Origin: Streptococcus salivarius
GTDB taxonomy: Bacteria; Bacillota; Bacilli; Lactobacillales; Streptococcaceae
Direction of reading: 5' to 3'
Assembly: GCF_009738225.1 (NCBI RefSeq)
Contig: NZ_CP018187.1
Span: 692,501 to 756,500 of the forward strand
DNA: 64,000 nucleotides
Shown: piece by piece, positions 7,517 through 15,793 of the stretch
Layout: every line of letters begins with the position of its first letter
Numbering within the stretch: position 1 is the first letter of the stretch
Translations under genes and position numbers: made by a program
The notes under the pieces: model-generated
Told to the model about the DNA's origin: nothing
The model's database searches: none
What the model saw: only the letters and a program-made list of their open reading frames with translations

Positions 7517-8137
7517 ATGATTGATAAAAGCAATAAAAAATTTTGGGATAAATTTGCTAAGCTATATGCTCCTTTCATGAAAAAAGACAAAGGAGTATAT
7601 GATAAAGTTTGCGAATACATTCGTCCTCATTTGAATAAAGACATGGAGGTACTTGAACTTGCTTGTGGCTCAGGACAATTATCGTTTAATCTTTCAAAGC
7701 ATACGAAAAGTTGGATTGGCACAGATTTTTCCGAACAAATGATTAAGGAAGCTAAAAAGCGTGGGGAATACGAAAATCTTACATTTGAAACAGCCGATGC
7801 AGTATCATTATCCTATTCGCATGAAAAATTTGATTGTGTGTTAATTGCTAATGCACTTCATATTATGCCTAAACCGGATGAGGCGATGAAAGAAATATAT
7901 AGGGTGTTAAAACCTAATGGGACTTTGTTCGCCCCCACTTTTCTATGGAAAGAGGGAAAACAAAGAAAAATGATAAAAAGTTTGATGTCTATTTTAGGAT
8001 TTAAGATGTATCAAGAATGGGATAAAAAGGAATTTGAAGATTTTATTAAAGAATATGGATTTTCAGTAGTTGAAATGAAATTGGCACATGGAGGTCTTGC
8101 ACCGATTGGTGTGATGATTGCTCAAAAAGTGGCTTAA
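7517..8137 (+). CDS. Class I SAM-dependent methyltransferase
   Basis: 206 residues. Motif I is VLELACGSGQ (about residues 45-54), followed by the acidic loop GTDFSEQMI (about 69-77) and a motif-IV-like FDCVLIANALHIM (about 104-116). YRVLKPNG (about residues 128-135) is typical of the UbiE/Methyltransf_11 group of small-molecule methyltransferases. AAGGAG stands upstream. No substrate can be assigned. The gene lies between rlmD scar 2 and an IS element, so it is cargo of an accessory cassette. A terminator follows at 8276. Confidence 0.85.
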   Translation: MIDKSNKKFWDKFAKLYAPFMKKDKGVYDKVCEYIRPHLNKDMEVLELACGSGQLSFNLSKHTKSWIGTDFSEQMIKEAKKRGEYENLTFETADAVSLSYSHEKFDCVLIANALHIMPKPDEAMKEIYRVLKPNGTLFAPTFLWKEGKQRKMIKSLMSILGFKMYQEWDKKEFEDFIKEYGFSVVEMKLAHGGLAPIGVMIAQKVA

Positions 8138-8275
8138 CAGATTCTATTCTTATGATTTAAAAAATTTCATCAAAATGGTAACCAAAGGCGATAGAAAAAC
8201 TATCGTCTCAGAACGTAGACAAACCCTACTAGGAATAGAAAAATTGTCATTTTGTCGGTTGGGTACCACTTAGCG

Positions 8276-8324
8276 AAAACTCTTAGGAATGCTGTTTTAG
8301 CGCTATTCTTAAGAGTTTTTCTCT
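8276..8324 (+). terminator. Intrinsic terminator
   Basis: AAAACTCTTA near 8276 pairs with TTAAGAGTTTTT near 8309-8320, with inner AGGAAT/ATTCTT pairing. A T-rich tail follows. It terminates the methyltransferase transcript. Confidence 0.75.
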
Positions 8325-8436
8325 TTTTCTAGTAAAAGAAATAGACTGAAGAAAATTGGGCACTGCACCCATAAAATGAGACAAAAGAAAACACTCCTGT
8401 TGAAATCTGGTAAACTAGAAACAGGAGTGTTTTGTT

Positions 8437-8727
8437 ATGGTCAAAAAAGCATATTCAGTAGAAACTAAGCTAGCCTGTATCGAAATGAAGAAGGCAGGTA
8501 AATCAAATAAAGTTATCATGGACACCCTCGGCATCAAAAATGTTAGTCAGGTCAAGACTTGGTGGCAATGGTATCAGAATGATGAATTGTACCGTTTCCA
8601 CCAACCTGTGGGGAAACAATATACTTATGGTAAAGGGATGAAACAGTTATCCAAAGTAGAACAGTTACGTTTGCAGGTAGAATTACTAAAAAAGTATCAG
8701 AGCTTGGTAAGAGAATCGACAAAGTAA
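8437..8727 (+). CDS. IS3-family transposase OrfA
   Basis: A 96-residue helix-turn-helix protein of the HTH_28/IS150-OrfA type that binds the ends of the element. The N-terminus KKAYSVETKLACIEMKKAGKS and the TWWQWYQND stretch are typical of IS861/IS150-like OrfA. The C-terminal part is a leucine-rich helix (VEQLRLQVELLKKY) that continues into OrfB after frameshifting. The A AAA AAG heptamer at 8688-8694 lies near the end of the gene. It allows a -1 shift into the OrfB frame to make the OrfAB transposase. Confidence 0.85.
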   Translation: MVKKAYSVETKLACIEMKKAGKSNKVIMDTLGIKNVSQVKTWWQWYQNDELYRFHQPVGKQYTYGKGMKQLSKVEQLRLQVELLKKYQSLVRESTK

Positions 8728-8741
8728 GTCTTATCAAGCTA

Positions 8742-9567
8742 GTGGAAGAGTATAAGAAAACGTTCCCTGTATCGATTATTTTAGAATGTTTCGGCGTCAA
8801 ACGCTCAACCTTTTACCGCTGGAAACAGGAGTGTAAGAATTCTCAGAAAAGAGATGAAATAGCAGATAAAATCGAACAACTCTGTATGAAAAATCACTTT
8901 ATTTACGGCTATCGAACTATTACTCGCTTGCTCAAAAAAGTGTATAAGCTCGTCGTTAATCGCAAGAAAGTCTATCGCATCATGAAGGAAAAGGGCTGCC
9001 TTTGCCGTGTTCGTCCCAAGAAGGGACCTAAATTAGGGAAGCCTTACCATGTAACAGACAATAAGCTGGATCGTGATTTCCAGGCAGACAAGCCTATGGA
9101 GAAACTTGTCACAGACATCACCTACCTCTATTTTGAAAACTGTAGACTTTATCTATCTTCGATCATGGATCTCTATAATCGTGAAATTGTAGCTTATACC
9201 ATCTCCGAGTGCCAAGATACGGACTTCGTGCTCGACACACTTAATCAACTTGAGCTACCTCAAGGAGCACTTTTACACAGCGACCAGGGCTCTGTCTACA
9301 CCTCAAAAGCCTACTATCAGGCTTGTACAGAAAAAGGCATCACCCGCTCCATGTCCCGAAAAGGAACACCAGCAGATAATGCCTGTATCGAATGGTTCCA
9401 TTCTGTTCTCAAGTCTGAAACCCTTCTATCTCCATAAGTGGAGAAACCTAACTAAAGATAGTATAACAGATATTGTTAAAAATTACATCATATTTTATAA
9501 TGAAACTAGAATTCAACAGAAATTAAATGACCAGTCTCCTGTAGAGTACAGAAAACTAGTCGCATAA
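8742..9567 (+). pseudogene. IS3-family transposase OrfB, frameshifted
   Basis: The first frame (8742-9437, 231 codons) carries the rve/DDE integrase core: DITYLYF (first Asp), LLHSDQGSVYTS (second Asp) and the third acidic residue in NACIEWFHS. Right after KSET a surplus C in the CCC run at 9421-9423 shifts the frame. The C-terminal part (FYLHKWRN to the stop at 9567) continues in another frame. With one C removed, an ordinary OrfB of about 275 residues results. This copy should not make a full transposase. Confidence 0.8.
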
Positions 9568-9605
9568 GAGGTTTTTCTCTTGTCCCATTATTGGGGTGCA
9601 GTGCC

Positions 9606-9627
9606 CCTTGGTGACAGGGCTTTTTTA
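9606..9627 (+). terminator. Right half of an rlmD-type terminator cut by the IS
   Basis: TTGGTGACAGGGCTTTTTT directly after the IS right end is identical to the loop and right arm of the terminators at 16,227 and 20,823. The left arm is missing, apparently separated by the IS. Confidence 0.5.
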
Positions 9628-9653
9628 CTGGTTTCAAAACTATAATTTTTTAA

Positions 9654-9682
9654 TTGACAGTTTGTCAGTAAAGTAGTATAAC
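9654..9682 (+). promoter_or_regulatory. tetR promoter with TetR operator 1
   Basis: TTGACA (9654-9659) and TATAAC (9677-9682) are 17 bp apart. The palindrome TTGACAGTTTGTCAGT (9654-9669) covers the -35 box. Nearly the same sequence, in inverse orientation, lies before the ABC operon at 10400. This suggests autoregulation by the TetR protein encoded next. Confidence 0.7.
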
Positions 9683-9702
9683 TTATAATCAGGAGGGATA
9701 AA

Positions 9703-10320
9703 ATGCGAGATGTAAAAGATCCGGAAATTCGACGGGCAGAGATTATGGATGCTGCTATGCTCCTCTTTATGGAGAAAGGATATACGAACACAACAACTCA
9801 GGATATAGTTGATAAAGTAAATATATCACGAGGTTTGTTATATTATCATTTTAAGAATAAAGAAGATATTCTATATTGTCTTGTTGAACGTTATTCAGAG
9901 AAATTACTGAGAGATATTCATGTGATTGTCTATGATGAGGATAAAACTGCTATTGAAAAAATAAGAGCCTTTATAGATGCCACAATAATCTCTACAGATA
10001 ACGTTTCAGCGGAGGGAACTGAGTTACAAAAGACGGTTGATCTTGAAGAGAATCGTTATATGTTAGATAAGTTATCCCATAAGCTCATTGAAAAACTGAC
10101 TATATATTTTGAGAGGATAATAAATCAAGGCATCTCAGAAAAAGTATTTTCTGTAAAATATCCATCAGAAACAGCAGAATTTCTGATGACAGCCTATGTT
10201 TTTGTTTCAAATAACATAGGTATAAAAACTTCAAAGAAAGAACCTGTCAAAGATTACTTGAATGCATTTAAGATAATGCTGGAACAAAATCTAAATACAA
10301 AAGGACTCTTTAGCAATTAA
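9703..10320 (+). CDS. TetR/AcrR family regulator of the adjacent ABC exporter
   Basis: 205 residues. The N-terminal helix-turn-helix (about residues 8-55) has the family pattern AAMLLFMEKGY ... TTTQDIVDKVNISRGLLYYHFKNKEDIL. The C-terminal two thirds is a variable helical ligand-binding domain. It stands before a four-gene operon (ABC ATPase, permease, DUF1648, GntR). Two matching palindromes, one over its own promoter and one just before the ATPase gene, suggest that it represses both. The ligand is unknown; for this layout an antimicrobial peptide or antibiotic is likely (inference). GGAGG lies 7 nt before the ATG. Confidence 0.85.
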   Translation: MRDVKDPEIRRAEIMDAAMLLFMEKGYTNTTTQDIVDKVNISRGLLYYHFKNKEDILYCLVERYSEKLLRDIHVIVYDEDKTAIEKIRAFIDATIISTDNVSAEGTELQKTVDLEENRYMLDKLSHKLIEKLTIYFERIINQGISEKVFSVKYPSETAEFLMTAYVFVSNNIGIKTSKKEPVKDYLNAFKIMLEQNLNTKGLFSN

Positions 10321-10352
10321 AAAAAATAGAATGTTTGTAAAGAGAACTATGT

Positions 10353-10390
10353 ACCGATAGCTAAATCAAAACAAGCTATCGGTATTATTT
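10353..10390 (+). terminator. Hairpin between tetR and ABC operon
   Basis: ACCGATAGC (10353-10361) pairs with GCTATCGGT (10375-10383) over a 13-nt loop, followed by ATTATTT. Probable terminator of the tetR transcript. Confidence 0.6.
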
Positions 10391-10399
10391 CAAAATATA

Positions 10400-10415
10400 A
10401 CTGACAAATTGTCAA
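10400..10415 (+). promoter_or_regulatory. TetR operator 2
   Basis: ACTGACAAATTGTCAA is the reverse complement of operator 1 (9654-9669) except for one base. It lies 14 nt before the start codon of the ABC ATPase, where a bound repressor would block transcription. Confidence 0.7.
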
Positions 10416-10428
10416 TAGAGGTGAAAAT

Positions 10429-11139
10429 ATGTTAGAGATAAAGAATTTTAGTAAAAGTTATGGGGACAAGAAGGTTGTGGATAACCTATCTATTTCAGTA
10501 CAGCCTAGAGATATTTATGGTTTTATTGGAGCAAATGGTGCAGGCAAAACGACAACGATAAAGGCAGTTGTCGGTATCCATGATTTTGAAGACGGAAGTA
10601 TAATTATCAACGGTCATTCTATTAAAGAAGAACCTGTTATTTGTAAAAAAATGATGGCGTATATCCCAGATAATCCAGATTTGTATGAACATATGACAGG
10701 ACTTCAATATATTAATTTTATTGCTGACTTGTTTGAAATTCCTACAAAAATACGCAAGGAGAGAATACAAAAATACGGTGATTTATTTGATATGACTGAT
10801 CATCTTTCGGGGATTATTTCTTCATATTCACATGGAATGAAGCAACGAACAGCCATTATTTCTGCACTTGTACATTCTCCCAAACTGTTGATTTTAGATG
10901 AACCTTTTGTTGGGCTAGATCCCAAAGCAACTTTCCTACTAAAGAAAATTATGCATGAGTGTGTTTCAGATGGAGGTGCTATTTTCTTTTCAACCCATGT
11001 ATTGGATGTTGCGGAAAAATTATGTAATAAGATTGCCATTATCAAAAATGGAAAGTTAATTGCAAGTGGCAATACAGGAGACGTCAAAGGTGATGAATCA
11101 TTGGAGGCATTTTTCATGGAGGTGCAGAACAATGAGTAA
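10429..11139 (+). CDS. ABC transporter ATP-binding protein
   Basis: 236 residues, one nucleotide-binding domain of the drug/bacteriocin export type. Walker A is GANGAGKTTT (about residues 35-44). The signature is degenerate (SSYSHGMKQR near residue 128), Walker B is LLILDEPFVGLDP (about 150-162), and the switch His is in STHVLD (about 188). The stop overlaps the start of the permease gene, so the two products probably form one exporter. The operator 14 nt upstream predicts TetR control. Similar cassettes give resistance to peptides or act in lantibiotic-type immunity; the substrate here is unknown. Confidence 0.9.
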   Translation: MLEIKNFSKSYGDKKVVDNLSISVQPRDIYGFIGANGAGKTTTIKAVVGIHDFEDGSIIINGHSIKEEPVICKKMMAYIPDNPDLYEHMTGLQYINFIADLFEIPTKIRKERIQKYGDLFDMTDHLSGIISSYSHGMKQRTAIISALVHSPKLLILDEPFVGLDPKATFLLKKIMHECVSDGGAIFFSTHVLDVAEKLCNKIAIIKNGKLIASGNTGDVKGDESLEAFFMEVQNNE

Positions 11140-12691
11140 CATTTGGATACTGCTTAAAGCGCAATTGATTAATTTCTTTCCTATTAACGAGATTAGAGAT
11201 TCACGAAATAAAAAACAAAGTTCAATGGCTATTGCGAGTTTTGGCATAATAACTCTTTCCTTATTTTGCTTTGTTTATAATATAATAACAGCGAAAACAT
11301 TGGTACACGTCGGACAGCAGAACTTGATTCCAGCATATATGGTATCTGTCTCAAGTTTTTCAATATTATTTTTGACAGTATTTTATTCGAATGGCATTTT
11401 ATTTGGCAGTCGAGATATGGAAATTCTCCAATCCTTACCTGTTAAAAGTTCGTATATTATCACCAGCAAGTTCATGTTTATGTACTTATTGAATTTTTTA
11501 ATAGGCTTGATGTTTATGCTTCCGGGTGGAATTATATGGGGCTTTAACGGAAGTTTAAACCTCCTACAGATTATATTGTATTTTACTTCTATAATTTTTG
11601 CCCCTTTGATCCCCATGTGTATAGCGGCATGCATGGGACTCGTTATTGTTGTCGCTTCATCTTTTTTTAAAAGAAAAAATGTTATCTCTCTTATTTTTTC
11701 ATTTGCGATGCTAGGTATAATTGGATATTTTGCATTATCAGCTTTGCAATCAGGTGATGAAAGTAGTATTGGGGTTACTCTGGCTAAGCAAATTACTGGA
11801 CTGTATCCAATTTCTAGACTATTTATGTCATACTACAATTTTCCAATGTACTATGGGATGGGATTTTATATAGTTCTTTCAATAGTCGTCTTTTATCTAT
11901 TTGTCAAAATTGCTTCGTTGAAGTATGGACTACTTAATACACTTGCCAATACAAAATCAAGTTATGCTAATGACAAAGTATCTTATGAAAGAAAATCGGT
12001 ATTTTTTTCCTTGTATCAAAAAGAGCTTGGACGATTTTTAAGTTCTTATATGGCAGTCTTGAATGCTGGGCTTGGAGTGATTCTTTTATGTGTCTTTAGT
12101 ATATGTTTCCTGTTTAATTCTGTCGGTCAAATAGGAAATTCAGCAGGAATTGAAAATATAAATGAGTATCTTTCAAACTTAGCTCCCGTCTTTATTGCAT
12201 CTATGCTTTCACTCAGTTGTCCAGCAGCTTCATCTATATCTTTAGAAGGTAAAAATATTTGGATTTTGAAAAGTTCTCCAGTTGAAGTGAAAACGATTTT
12301 AAATGCTAAGATAGCTGTCAACCTTACACTTCATTTGATTGGATATATGATTTCTGTATCTGTATTTATGCTGAAACTTGATATGAGTCCTATTCAAGTT
12401 ATGAATCTAGTTATTGTTCCTATATGTTACTCCCTTTTTATAATGGTAATCGGAATTTCATTAAATAAAAAATATCCCAACTATGATTGGGACAGTGAGA
12501 TGATAGTTGTCAAACAAAGTCTTCCTGTTATTGTAACTGGAATTATTAGTATGATTACGCTTATTACGCCTATTTTGCTTAATTGGTTTTTTAATCTTCC
12601 AATTATATTTGTTTTGCAAGCAGTATCAGTAATTTTACTGGCTATTTCGTTTAGAGTTTATATAAAAATGACCAAGTTAAATTTTATCTAG
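11132..12691 (+). CDS. ABC-2 type permease subunit of the TetR-controlled exporter
   Basis: About 519 residues from the ATG at 11132, which overlaps the end of the ATPase gene (AATGAGTAA arrangement). An in-frame start further upstream at 11060 lies inside the ATPase gene and is not needed. The protein has around twelve hydrophobic segments in two blocks. The size and pattern resemble two-fold ABC exporter permeases of the YtrC/ABC-2 kind in Firmicutes. It would form the membrane channel for the ATPase encoded before it. AGGAGG is absent, but GGAGGTG stands 12 nt upstream inside the ATPase gene, consistent with coupled translation. Confidence 0.85.
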   Translation: MSNIWILLKAQLINFFPINEIRDSRNKKQSSMAIASFGIITLSLFCFVYNIITAKTLVHVGQQNLIPAYMVSVSSFSILFLTVFYSNGILFGSRDMEILQSLPVKSSYIITSKFMFMYLLNFLIGLMFMLPGGIIWGFNGSLNLLQIILYFTSIIFAPLIPMCIAACMGLVIVVASSFFKRKNVISLIFSFAMLGIIGYFALSALQSGDESSIGVTLAKQITGLYPISRLFMSYYNFPMYYGMGFYIVLSIVVFYLFVKIASLKYGLLNTLANTKSSYANDKVSYERKSVFFSLYQKELGRFLSSYMAVLNAGLGVILLCVFSICFLFNSVGQIGNSAGIENINEYLSNLAPVFIASMLSLSCPAASSISLEGKNIWILKSSPVEVKTILNAKIAVNLTLHLIGYMISVSVFMLKLDMSPIQVMNLVIVPICYSLFIMVIGISLNKKYPNYDWDSEMIVVKQSLPVIVTGIISMITLITPILLNWFFNLPIIFVLQAVSVILLAISFRVYIKMTKLNFI

Positions 12692-12709
12692 TTAAAGGAG
12701 GAAAATAAG

Positions 12710-12931
12710 ATGAAAAATAGACTGTTAAAAGATATTTTGGTTTTGTTGGGAATGATGGTCATCATAGTCATTATTTGTGGGTTTCTCCCTGAGAAAGTTC
12801 CTATTCATTTCAATGCAAAAGGAGTAGCAGATATGTTTGCAAATAAATACTATCTTCTACTAGCTACAGTCATCCCTTATTCTGCATATTGGAAGTTTGT
12901 TAGGGAAAGTGATAATAAAAAGATTAAATGA
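12710..12931 (+). CDS. DUF1648 (SdpI N-terminal-like) small membrane protein
   Basis: 73 residues with a strong AAAGGAGG site. One membrane helix (about residues 8-25) is followed by LPEKVPIHFNAKGVADMF, the DUF1648 signature found at the N-terminus of SdpI-type immunity proteins. A second hydrophobic stretch follows. Full-length SdpI-like proteins have about 150-200 residues, so this is either a short family member or a truncated one that lacks the C-terminal domain. Its stop overlaps the next start by 4 nt (ATGA). Within an exporter operon an immunity or accessory role is plausible but not shown. Confidence 0.7.
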   Translation: MKNRLLKDILVLLGMMVIIVIICGFLPEKVPIHFNAKGVADMFANKYYLLLATVIPYSAYWKFVRESDNKKIK

Positions 12932-13269
12932 AACACCATCTATATTTACAAATTGCATCAAAATTAAGAACGAAGATTTTAAGAGGTGATTATGCACCTG
13001 AACAACAAATTCCTTCAATAAGGAGATTAGCAGAAAACGAGAAGTGTAATCCGGCAACTGTCCAAAAAGCAATGAAAGTTCTCGAAGAACAGAATTTGGT
13101 TACTAGCTGTGGAACATTAGGATATTTTGTCATAGCAAGCGAGCAAGAAATAAAAGAGATAAGATATCAAGAATCTAACAAGCTAGTTAAAATTTTGTTT
13201 GAAAAACTTGGTGAGCTAGGCTTTTCAGAAGATGAGATTGTCAATTTATTTTTTAGAAAAGATGCTTAG
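12928..13269 (+). CDS. GntR family regulator, YtrA subfamily
   Basis: 113 residues with a winged helix-turn-helix covering about residues 5-70: YLQIASKLRTKILRGDY, then QIPSIRRLAENEKCNPATVQKAMKVLEEQ and a GYFV wing. Only a short C-terminal tail follows, as in YtrA-type GntR proteins that usually control ABC exporters. It overlaps the DUF1648 gene by 4 nt and ends the operon. The cassette therefore encodes two regulators, TetR at the front and GntR at the end. Its operator is not evident to me. Confidence 0.85.
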   Translation: MKHHLYLQIASKLRTKILRGDYAPEQQIPSIRRLAENEKCNPATVQKAMKVLEEQNLVTSCGTLGYFVIASEQEIKEIRYQESNKLVKILFEKLGELGFSEDEIVNLFFRKDA

Positions 13270-13314
13270 AAGAAGTTGAATGGAAATTTATTAGGATTAT
13301 TTGTGAAAGTATAG

Positions 13315-13341
13315 AAAAGCCTTGATTTCAAGGCTTTTTCT
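13315..13341 (+). terminator. Terminator of the TetR/ABC/GntR operon
   Basis: AAAAGCCTTG and CAAGGCTTTTT pair over an ATTT loop, followed by T. A strong intrinsic terminator. Confidence 0.9.
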
Positions 13342-13437
13342 TGCATTTTTGTGATAGAATATAGCTAGTTATACATCGAGAGCAACTTAGAAGCAGTAAA
13401 AAAATTATTCATAAAGTAATCAAGATAAGGAAGATAA

Positions 13438-14190
13438 ATGACAGAAATTGATAAAAAGAATTTAAAAAATTATCTTTATTTTACATTTGGAATTACTTAT
13501 ATAGCTTGGGGACTTCTTGCCATATTTACACAATCTCATATTTTGGGATTAGAGACTTTTATAGGGAGAATATTACATATAGTTGGTGCTCTTGGACCAG
13601 CTATTGCAAGTGGGTCTTATTTGAAAAGTAATAATATAAAATTTAAACATTTTGTATTTCATAAGAGAGAAAATAGTAGTATTTATTTCATTATTCATAT
13701 GTTAGCAATTTTGATCCTATTTTCTGTATCTTCCTTAGAATTAAACGGAGTATCACTTTATCTGATGCCACTATTCTTTATTCAATTAATTTTTTTTGGT
13801 GGTGGACATGAAGAATTAGGATGGAGAGGTATATTACAACCGTTACTTGATAAAAAATATACGTATTGGCAATCTAATTTGATTGTAGGATCAATTTGGG
13901 GAATTTGGCATCTGCCTTTATGGTTTATAGTGGGAGAAAGTCATCAAGGATTTCCTTTTATTTTATTTTTTATATATACATTATTTTTAAGTTTTGTTTT
14001 AGGGCTTCTTTATCGTCAAACCAAATCTGTGGGGTACTGTATATTATTTCATGCGTTCGCAAATTTGTTAAATCTCTATTTTGTGTTAAAAATAAATGTT
14101 ATTTTTATTATCATTTTTATTGGTTATTTAATTTATACTATATTGGCGAGTAATAGAATTAGTAAGGAAAAGCAGGTAGAAACATTGTAA
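13438..14190 (+). CDS. CPBP family intramembrane metalloprotease (1 of 5 in window)
   Basis: 250 residues with about seven or eight hydrophobic segments. The three family motifs are present: HEELGWRG (about residues 122-129) with the EExxxR pattern, WHLPLWF (about 159-165) and HAFANLL (about 204-210). CPBP/Abi proteins are membrane proteases; in streptococci and lactobacilli many are linked to bacteriocin immunity. The GGAAG site is modest. The gene is AT-rich, like the exporter cassettes around it, and has no operon partner. Substrate unknown. Confidence 0.85.
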   Translation: MTEIDKKNLKNYLYFTFGITYIAWGLLAIFTQSHILGLETFIGRILHIVGALGPAIASGSYLKSNNIKFKHFVFHKRENSSIYFIIHMLAILILFSVSSLELNGVSLYLMPLFFIQLIFFGGGHEELGWRGILQPLLDKKYTYWQSNLIVGSIWGIWHLPLWFIVGESHQGFPFILFFIYTLFLSFVLGLLYRQTKSVGYCILFHAFANLLNLYFVLKINVIFIIIFIGYLIYTILASNRISKEKQVETL

Positions 14191-14378
14191 AAGACCCACA
14201 GGAAGTTTTCTGGGATGGATATCATTCGTATCTTTCGGATTCCGAGTTGAGTTATCCCTATGAAGGTTCAAAGACATTAATGCATGTATTCGACAGATTT
14301 GGGGATTCGGATTTAATTACGGAACTACTGGATGGTATGTATGAGGAACTGCCAACATCTAAACCTAGAATAAAATAA
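14187..14378 (+). pseudogene. Unrecognised protein-like remnant
   Basis: A 63-codon open frame overlapping the CPBP stop encodes a soluble acidic tail (contains EVFWDGYHSY and HVFDRFGDSD, ends KPRIK). It has no start codon with a ribosome binding site. It looks like the C-terminus of a gene whose front was lost when the CPBP gene arrived. Family not recognised. Confidence 0.35.
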
Positions 14379-14404
14379 TTAAATTGGAATTTAAGGAGAA
14401 CAAA

Positions 14405-14947
14405 ATGATTTTAGAAACGGAAAGATTGATTCTTCGCCCATGGGAGGAAAGAGACGCCCATGATTTATTTCAATATGCCAGTAATCCAGAAGTTGGTCCG
14501 ATTGCAGGTTGGCCAGTACATACCAGTGTTGAAAACAGTAGGGAGATTATAAAAAATTATTTTTCAGCACCTGAGATATATGCCATTGTTTTAAAAGAAA
14601 CGATGCAGCCAGTGGGTAGCATAGGATTGATGATTGGCTCTGCAAGTGATAAAGGGATTCCGGATACTGAGGCGGAGATTGGCTACTGGATTGGAGTTCC
14701 CTATTGGGGTCAGGGGCTTATACCAGAAGCAGTTCGTGAGATAATGAGACATGGATTTGATGACTTGAGTCTGGAGAAATTGTGGTGCGGTTATTTTGAC
14801 GGCAATACAAAGTCACGGAGGGTTCAGGAAAAATGTGGGTTCCGTTATCATCATACAAAAGAGAACGTTCCGTGTGCATTGGAAGGTGTTCTTCGTACAG
14901 AACATATAACCTGTCTCTCAAAGGAAGAGTGGATTTCGTTTAAGTAA
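14405..14947 (+). CDS. GNAT family N-acetyltransferase (RimJ/RimL type)
   Basis: 180 residues from ATG 14405, chosen because AAGGAG stands 6 nt before it; an in-frame TTG 21 nt upstream has no such site. The N-terminus ILETERLILRPWEERD is the RimJ-like acetyltransferase signature. EAEIGYWIGVPYWGQGLIPEA (about residues 83-103) forms the strand and acetyl-CoA-binding turn. A NTKSRRVQEKCGF segment follows, as in members that acetylate protein N-termini or small amines. It is the last gene before rlmD scar 3. Substrate unknown. Confidence 0.85.
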   Translation: MILETERLILRPWEERDAHDLFQYASNPEVGPIAGWPVHTSVENSREIIKNYFSAPEIYAIVLKETMQPVGSIGLMIGSASDKGIPDTEAEIGYWIGVPYWGQGLIPEAVREIMRHGFDDLSLEKLWCGYFDGNTKSRRVQEKCGFRYHHTKENVPCALEGVLRTEHITCLSKEEWISFK

Positions 14948-15007
14948 ATCACTGTTTGTGCGAGGTAATACCTTTTAACGATTACCTTATGATATTGTTA
15001 AAAGCTT

Positions 15008-15108
15008 TATAGACATGTTTCCACATACAGACAGCTTCACTTGATAGACTCAGCGATCAGTCGTTTCATGTCGAGGCAGTATCACTGCTTGTAAGATCTG
15101 AAAAATAA
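15008..15108 (+). pseudogene. rlmD 3'-end scar 3 (IDMFPHT ... HVEAVSLLVRSEK)
   Basis: Both halves of the target are present: ATAGACATGTTTCCACATAC (from 15008, IDMFPHT) and, 36 bp further on in another frame, CAT GTC GAG GCA (from 15067) encoding HVEAVSLLVRSEK and a stop. The unrelated insert between the halves breaks the gene. No rlmD body precedes it. Confidence 0.75.
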
Positions 15109-15147
15109 ATTTGCGTAGCGTTGCAAAGTTAAAATGGAGGGTTATCG

Positions 15148-15714
15148 ATGGTTATCTTGGAATTGTATCAAGGTGATTATCAAAAGGATTTAGTCACGTT
15201 TGACTCTTTAGAAGAGGGAAGAGTCTTTGTAGCTCAACTCCCTGGGTATACTTTAGAAACAGAAGATGGGTTTGAAGTGGAGTATGTGAACCCAAAATAC
15301 TTGCCGGATTATATGGAAATTGTTTTCAATGGAAATATTGTCCCTTTATCTAGATTTTCGTTTAATTATGAAGAAAATGTGGACATTATTTGGAAAGAAA
15401 TTTCGAATCTATCCGTTAAAAACGATAAAGTGATCGAAGGATATTCAAAAATCGACGCATATGTCGTTAACAACGATGAAGTGAAAGCCTATGTCGAAGC
15501 AAGAGAAGCGAACTATCGCAAGGCAAAAGACTTCTTAGAACGCTGTGGATATGAAACCGACAGAAGCTTTTTCGGAAGCGAAGACGGCGAAGCGATTCTC
15601 TACAGAAAACGTGGCGCTGAAGATTGGCACTTCTTGTGTCACTTAGACCCGCTGTTTGTAGAGATTGAAGATGTAGAAGGATATGTCAAAGAAGAGATTC
15701 AATCGTTAAACTAA
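15148..15714 (+). CDS. Conserved-looking hypothetical protein, 188 aa
   Basis: ATG with GGAGG 8 nt upstream. The product is soluble and strongly acidic, with no membrane segment or signal peptide. It seems to have two parts: residues 1-70 rich in beta strands (MVILELYQGDY, PKYLPDYMEIVFNG) and a helical C-terminal half with EARE..Y.KAKDFLERCGY, followed by LYRKRGAEDWHFLCHLD. I do not recognise a family. It is the only intact gene between rlmD scars 3 and 4. Codon use from about 15,440 on is less AT-rich than in the first half, so the gene may be a fusion of two sources. Function unknown. Confidence 0.6.
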   Translation: MVILELYQGDYQKDLVTFDSLEEGRVFVAQLPGYTLETEDGFEVEYVNPKYLPDYMEIVFNGNIVPLSRFSFNYEENVDIIWKEISNLSVKNDKVIEGYSKIDAYVVNNDEVKAYVEAREANYRKAKDFLERCGYETDRSFFGSEDGEAILYRKRGAEDWHFLCHLDPLFVEIEDVEGYVKEEIQSLN

Positions 15715-15793
15715 AGAACGTTGCGAAGGCGTGACGTGAGTTATATTTAAAAAGACTTCTATTTTGCTAGATGGTGGAATTAAGGAGAAATTT

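Larger units (their letters stand above)
8357..9607 (+). mobile_element. IS3-family insertion sequence, IS150/IS861 type, inactivated
   Basis: About 1.25 kb bounded by imperfect inverted repeats: GGGCACTGCACCC near 8358-8370 and GGGTGCAGTGCCC near 9594-9606. It has two overlapping transposase frames with an A6G slippery heptamer at 8688-8694 for -1 frameshifting. orfB contains an extra base and is broken. The right end abuts TTGGTGACAGGGCTTTTTT, which is also the core of the rlmD terminators at 16.2 and 20.8 kb, so the element probably jumped into such a terminator. I cannot see a clear target duplication. Confidence 0.85.

Noticed and set aside
8688..8742. orfA/orfB frameshift in the IS as a gene defect
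   Set aside because: A AAA AAG is the normal -1 slippery site of IS3 elements; only the later C insertion near 9421 is a defect.
11060..11131. Upstream start of the permease gene
   Set aside because: It lies inside the ATPase gene; the ATG at 11132 overlaps the ATPase stop in the usual coupled fashion.
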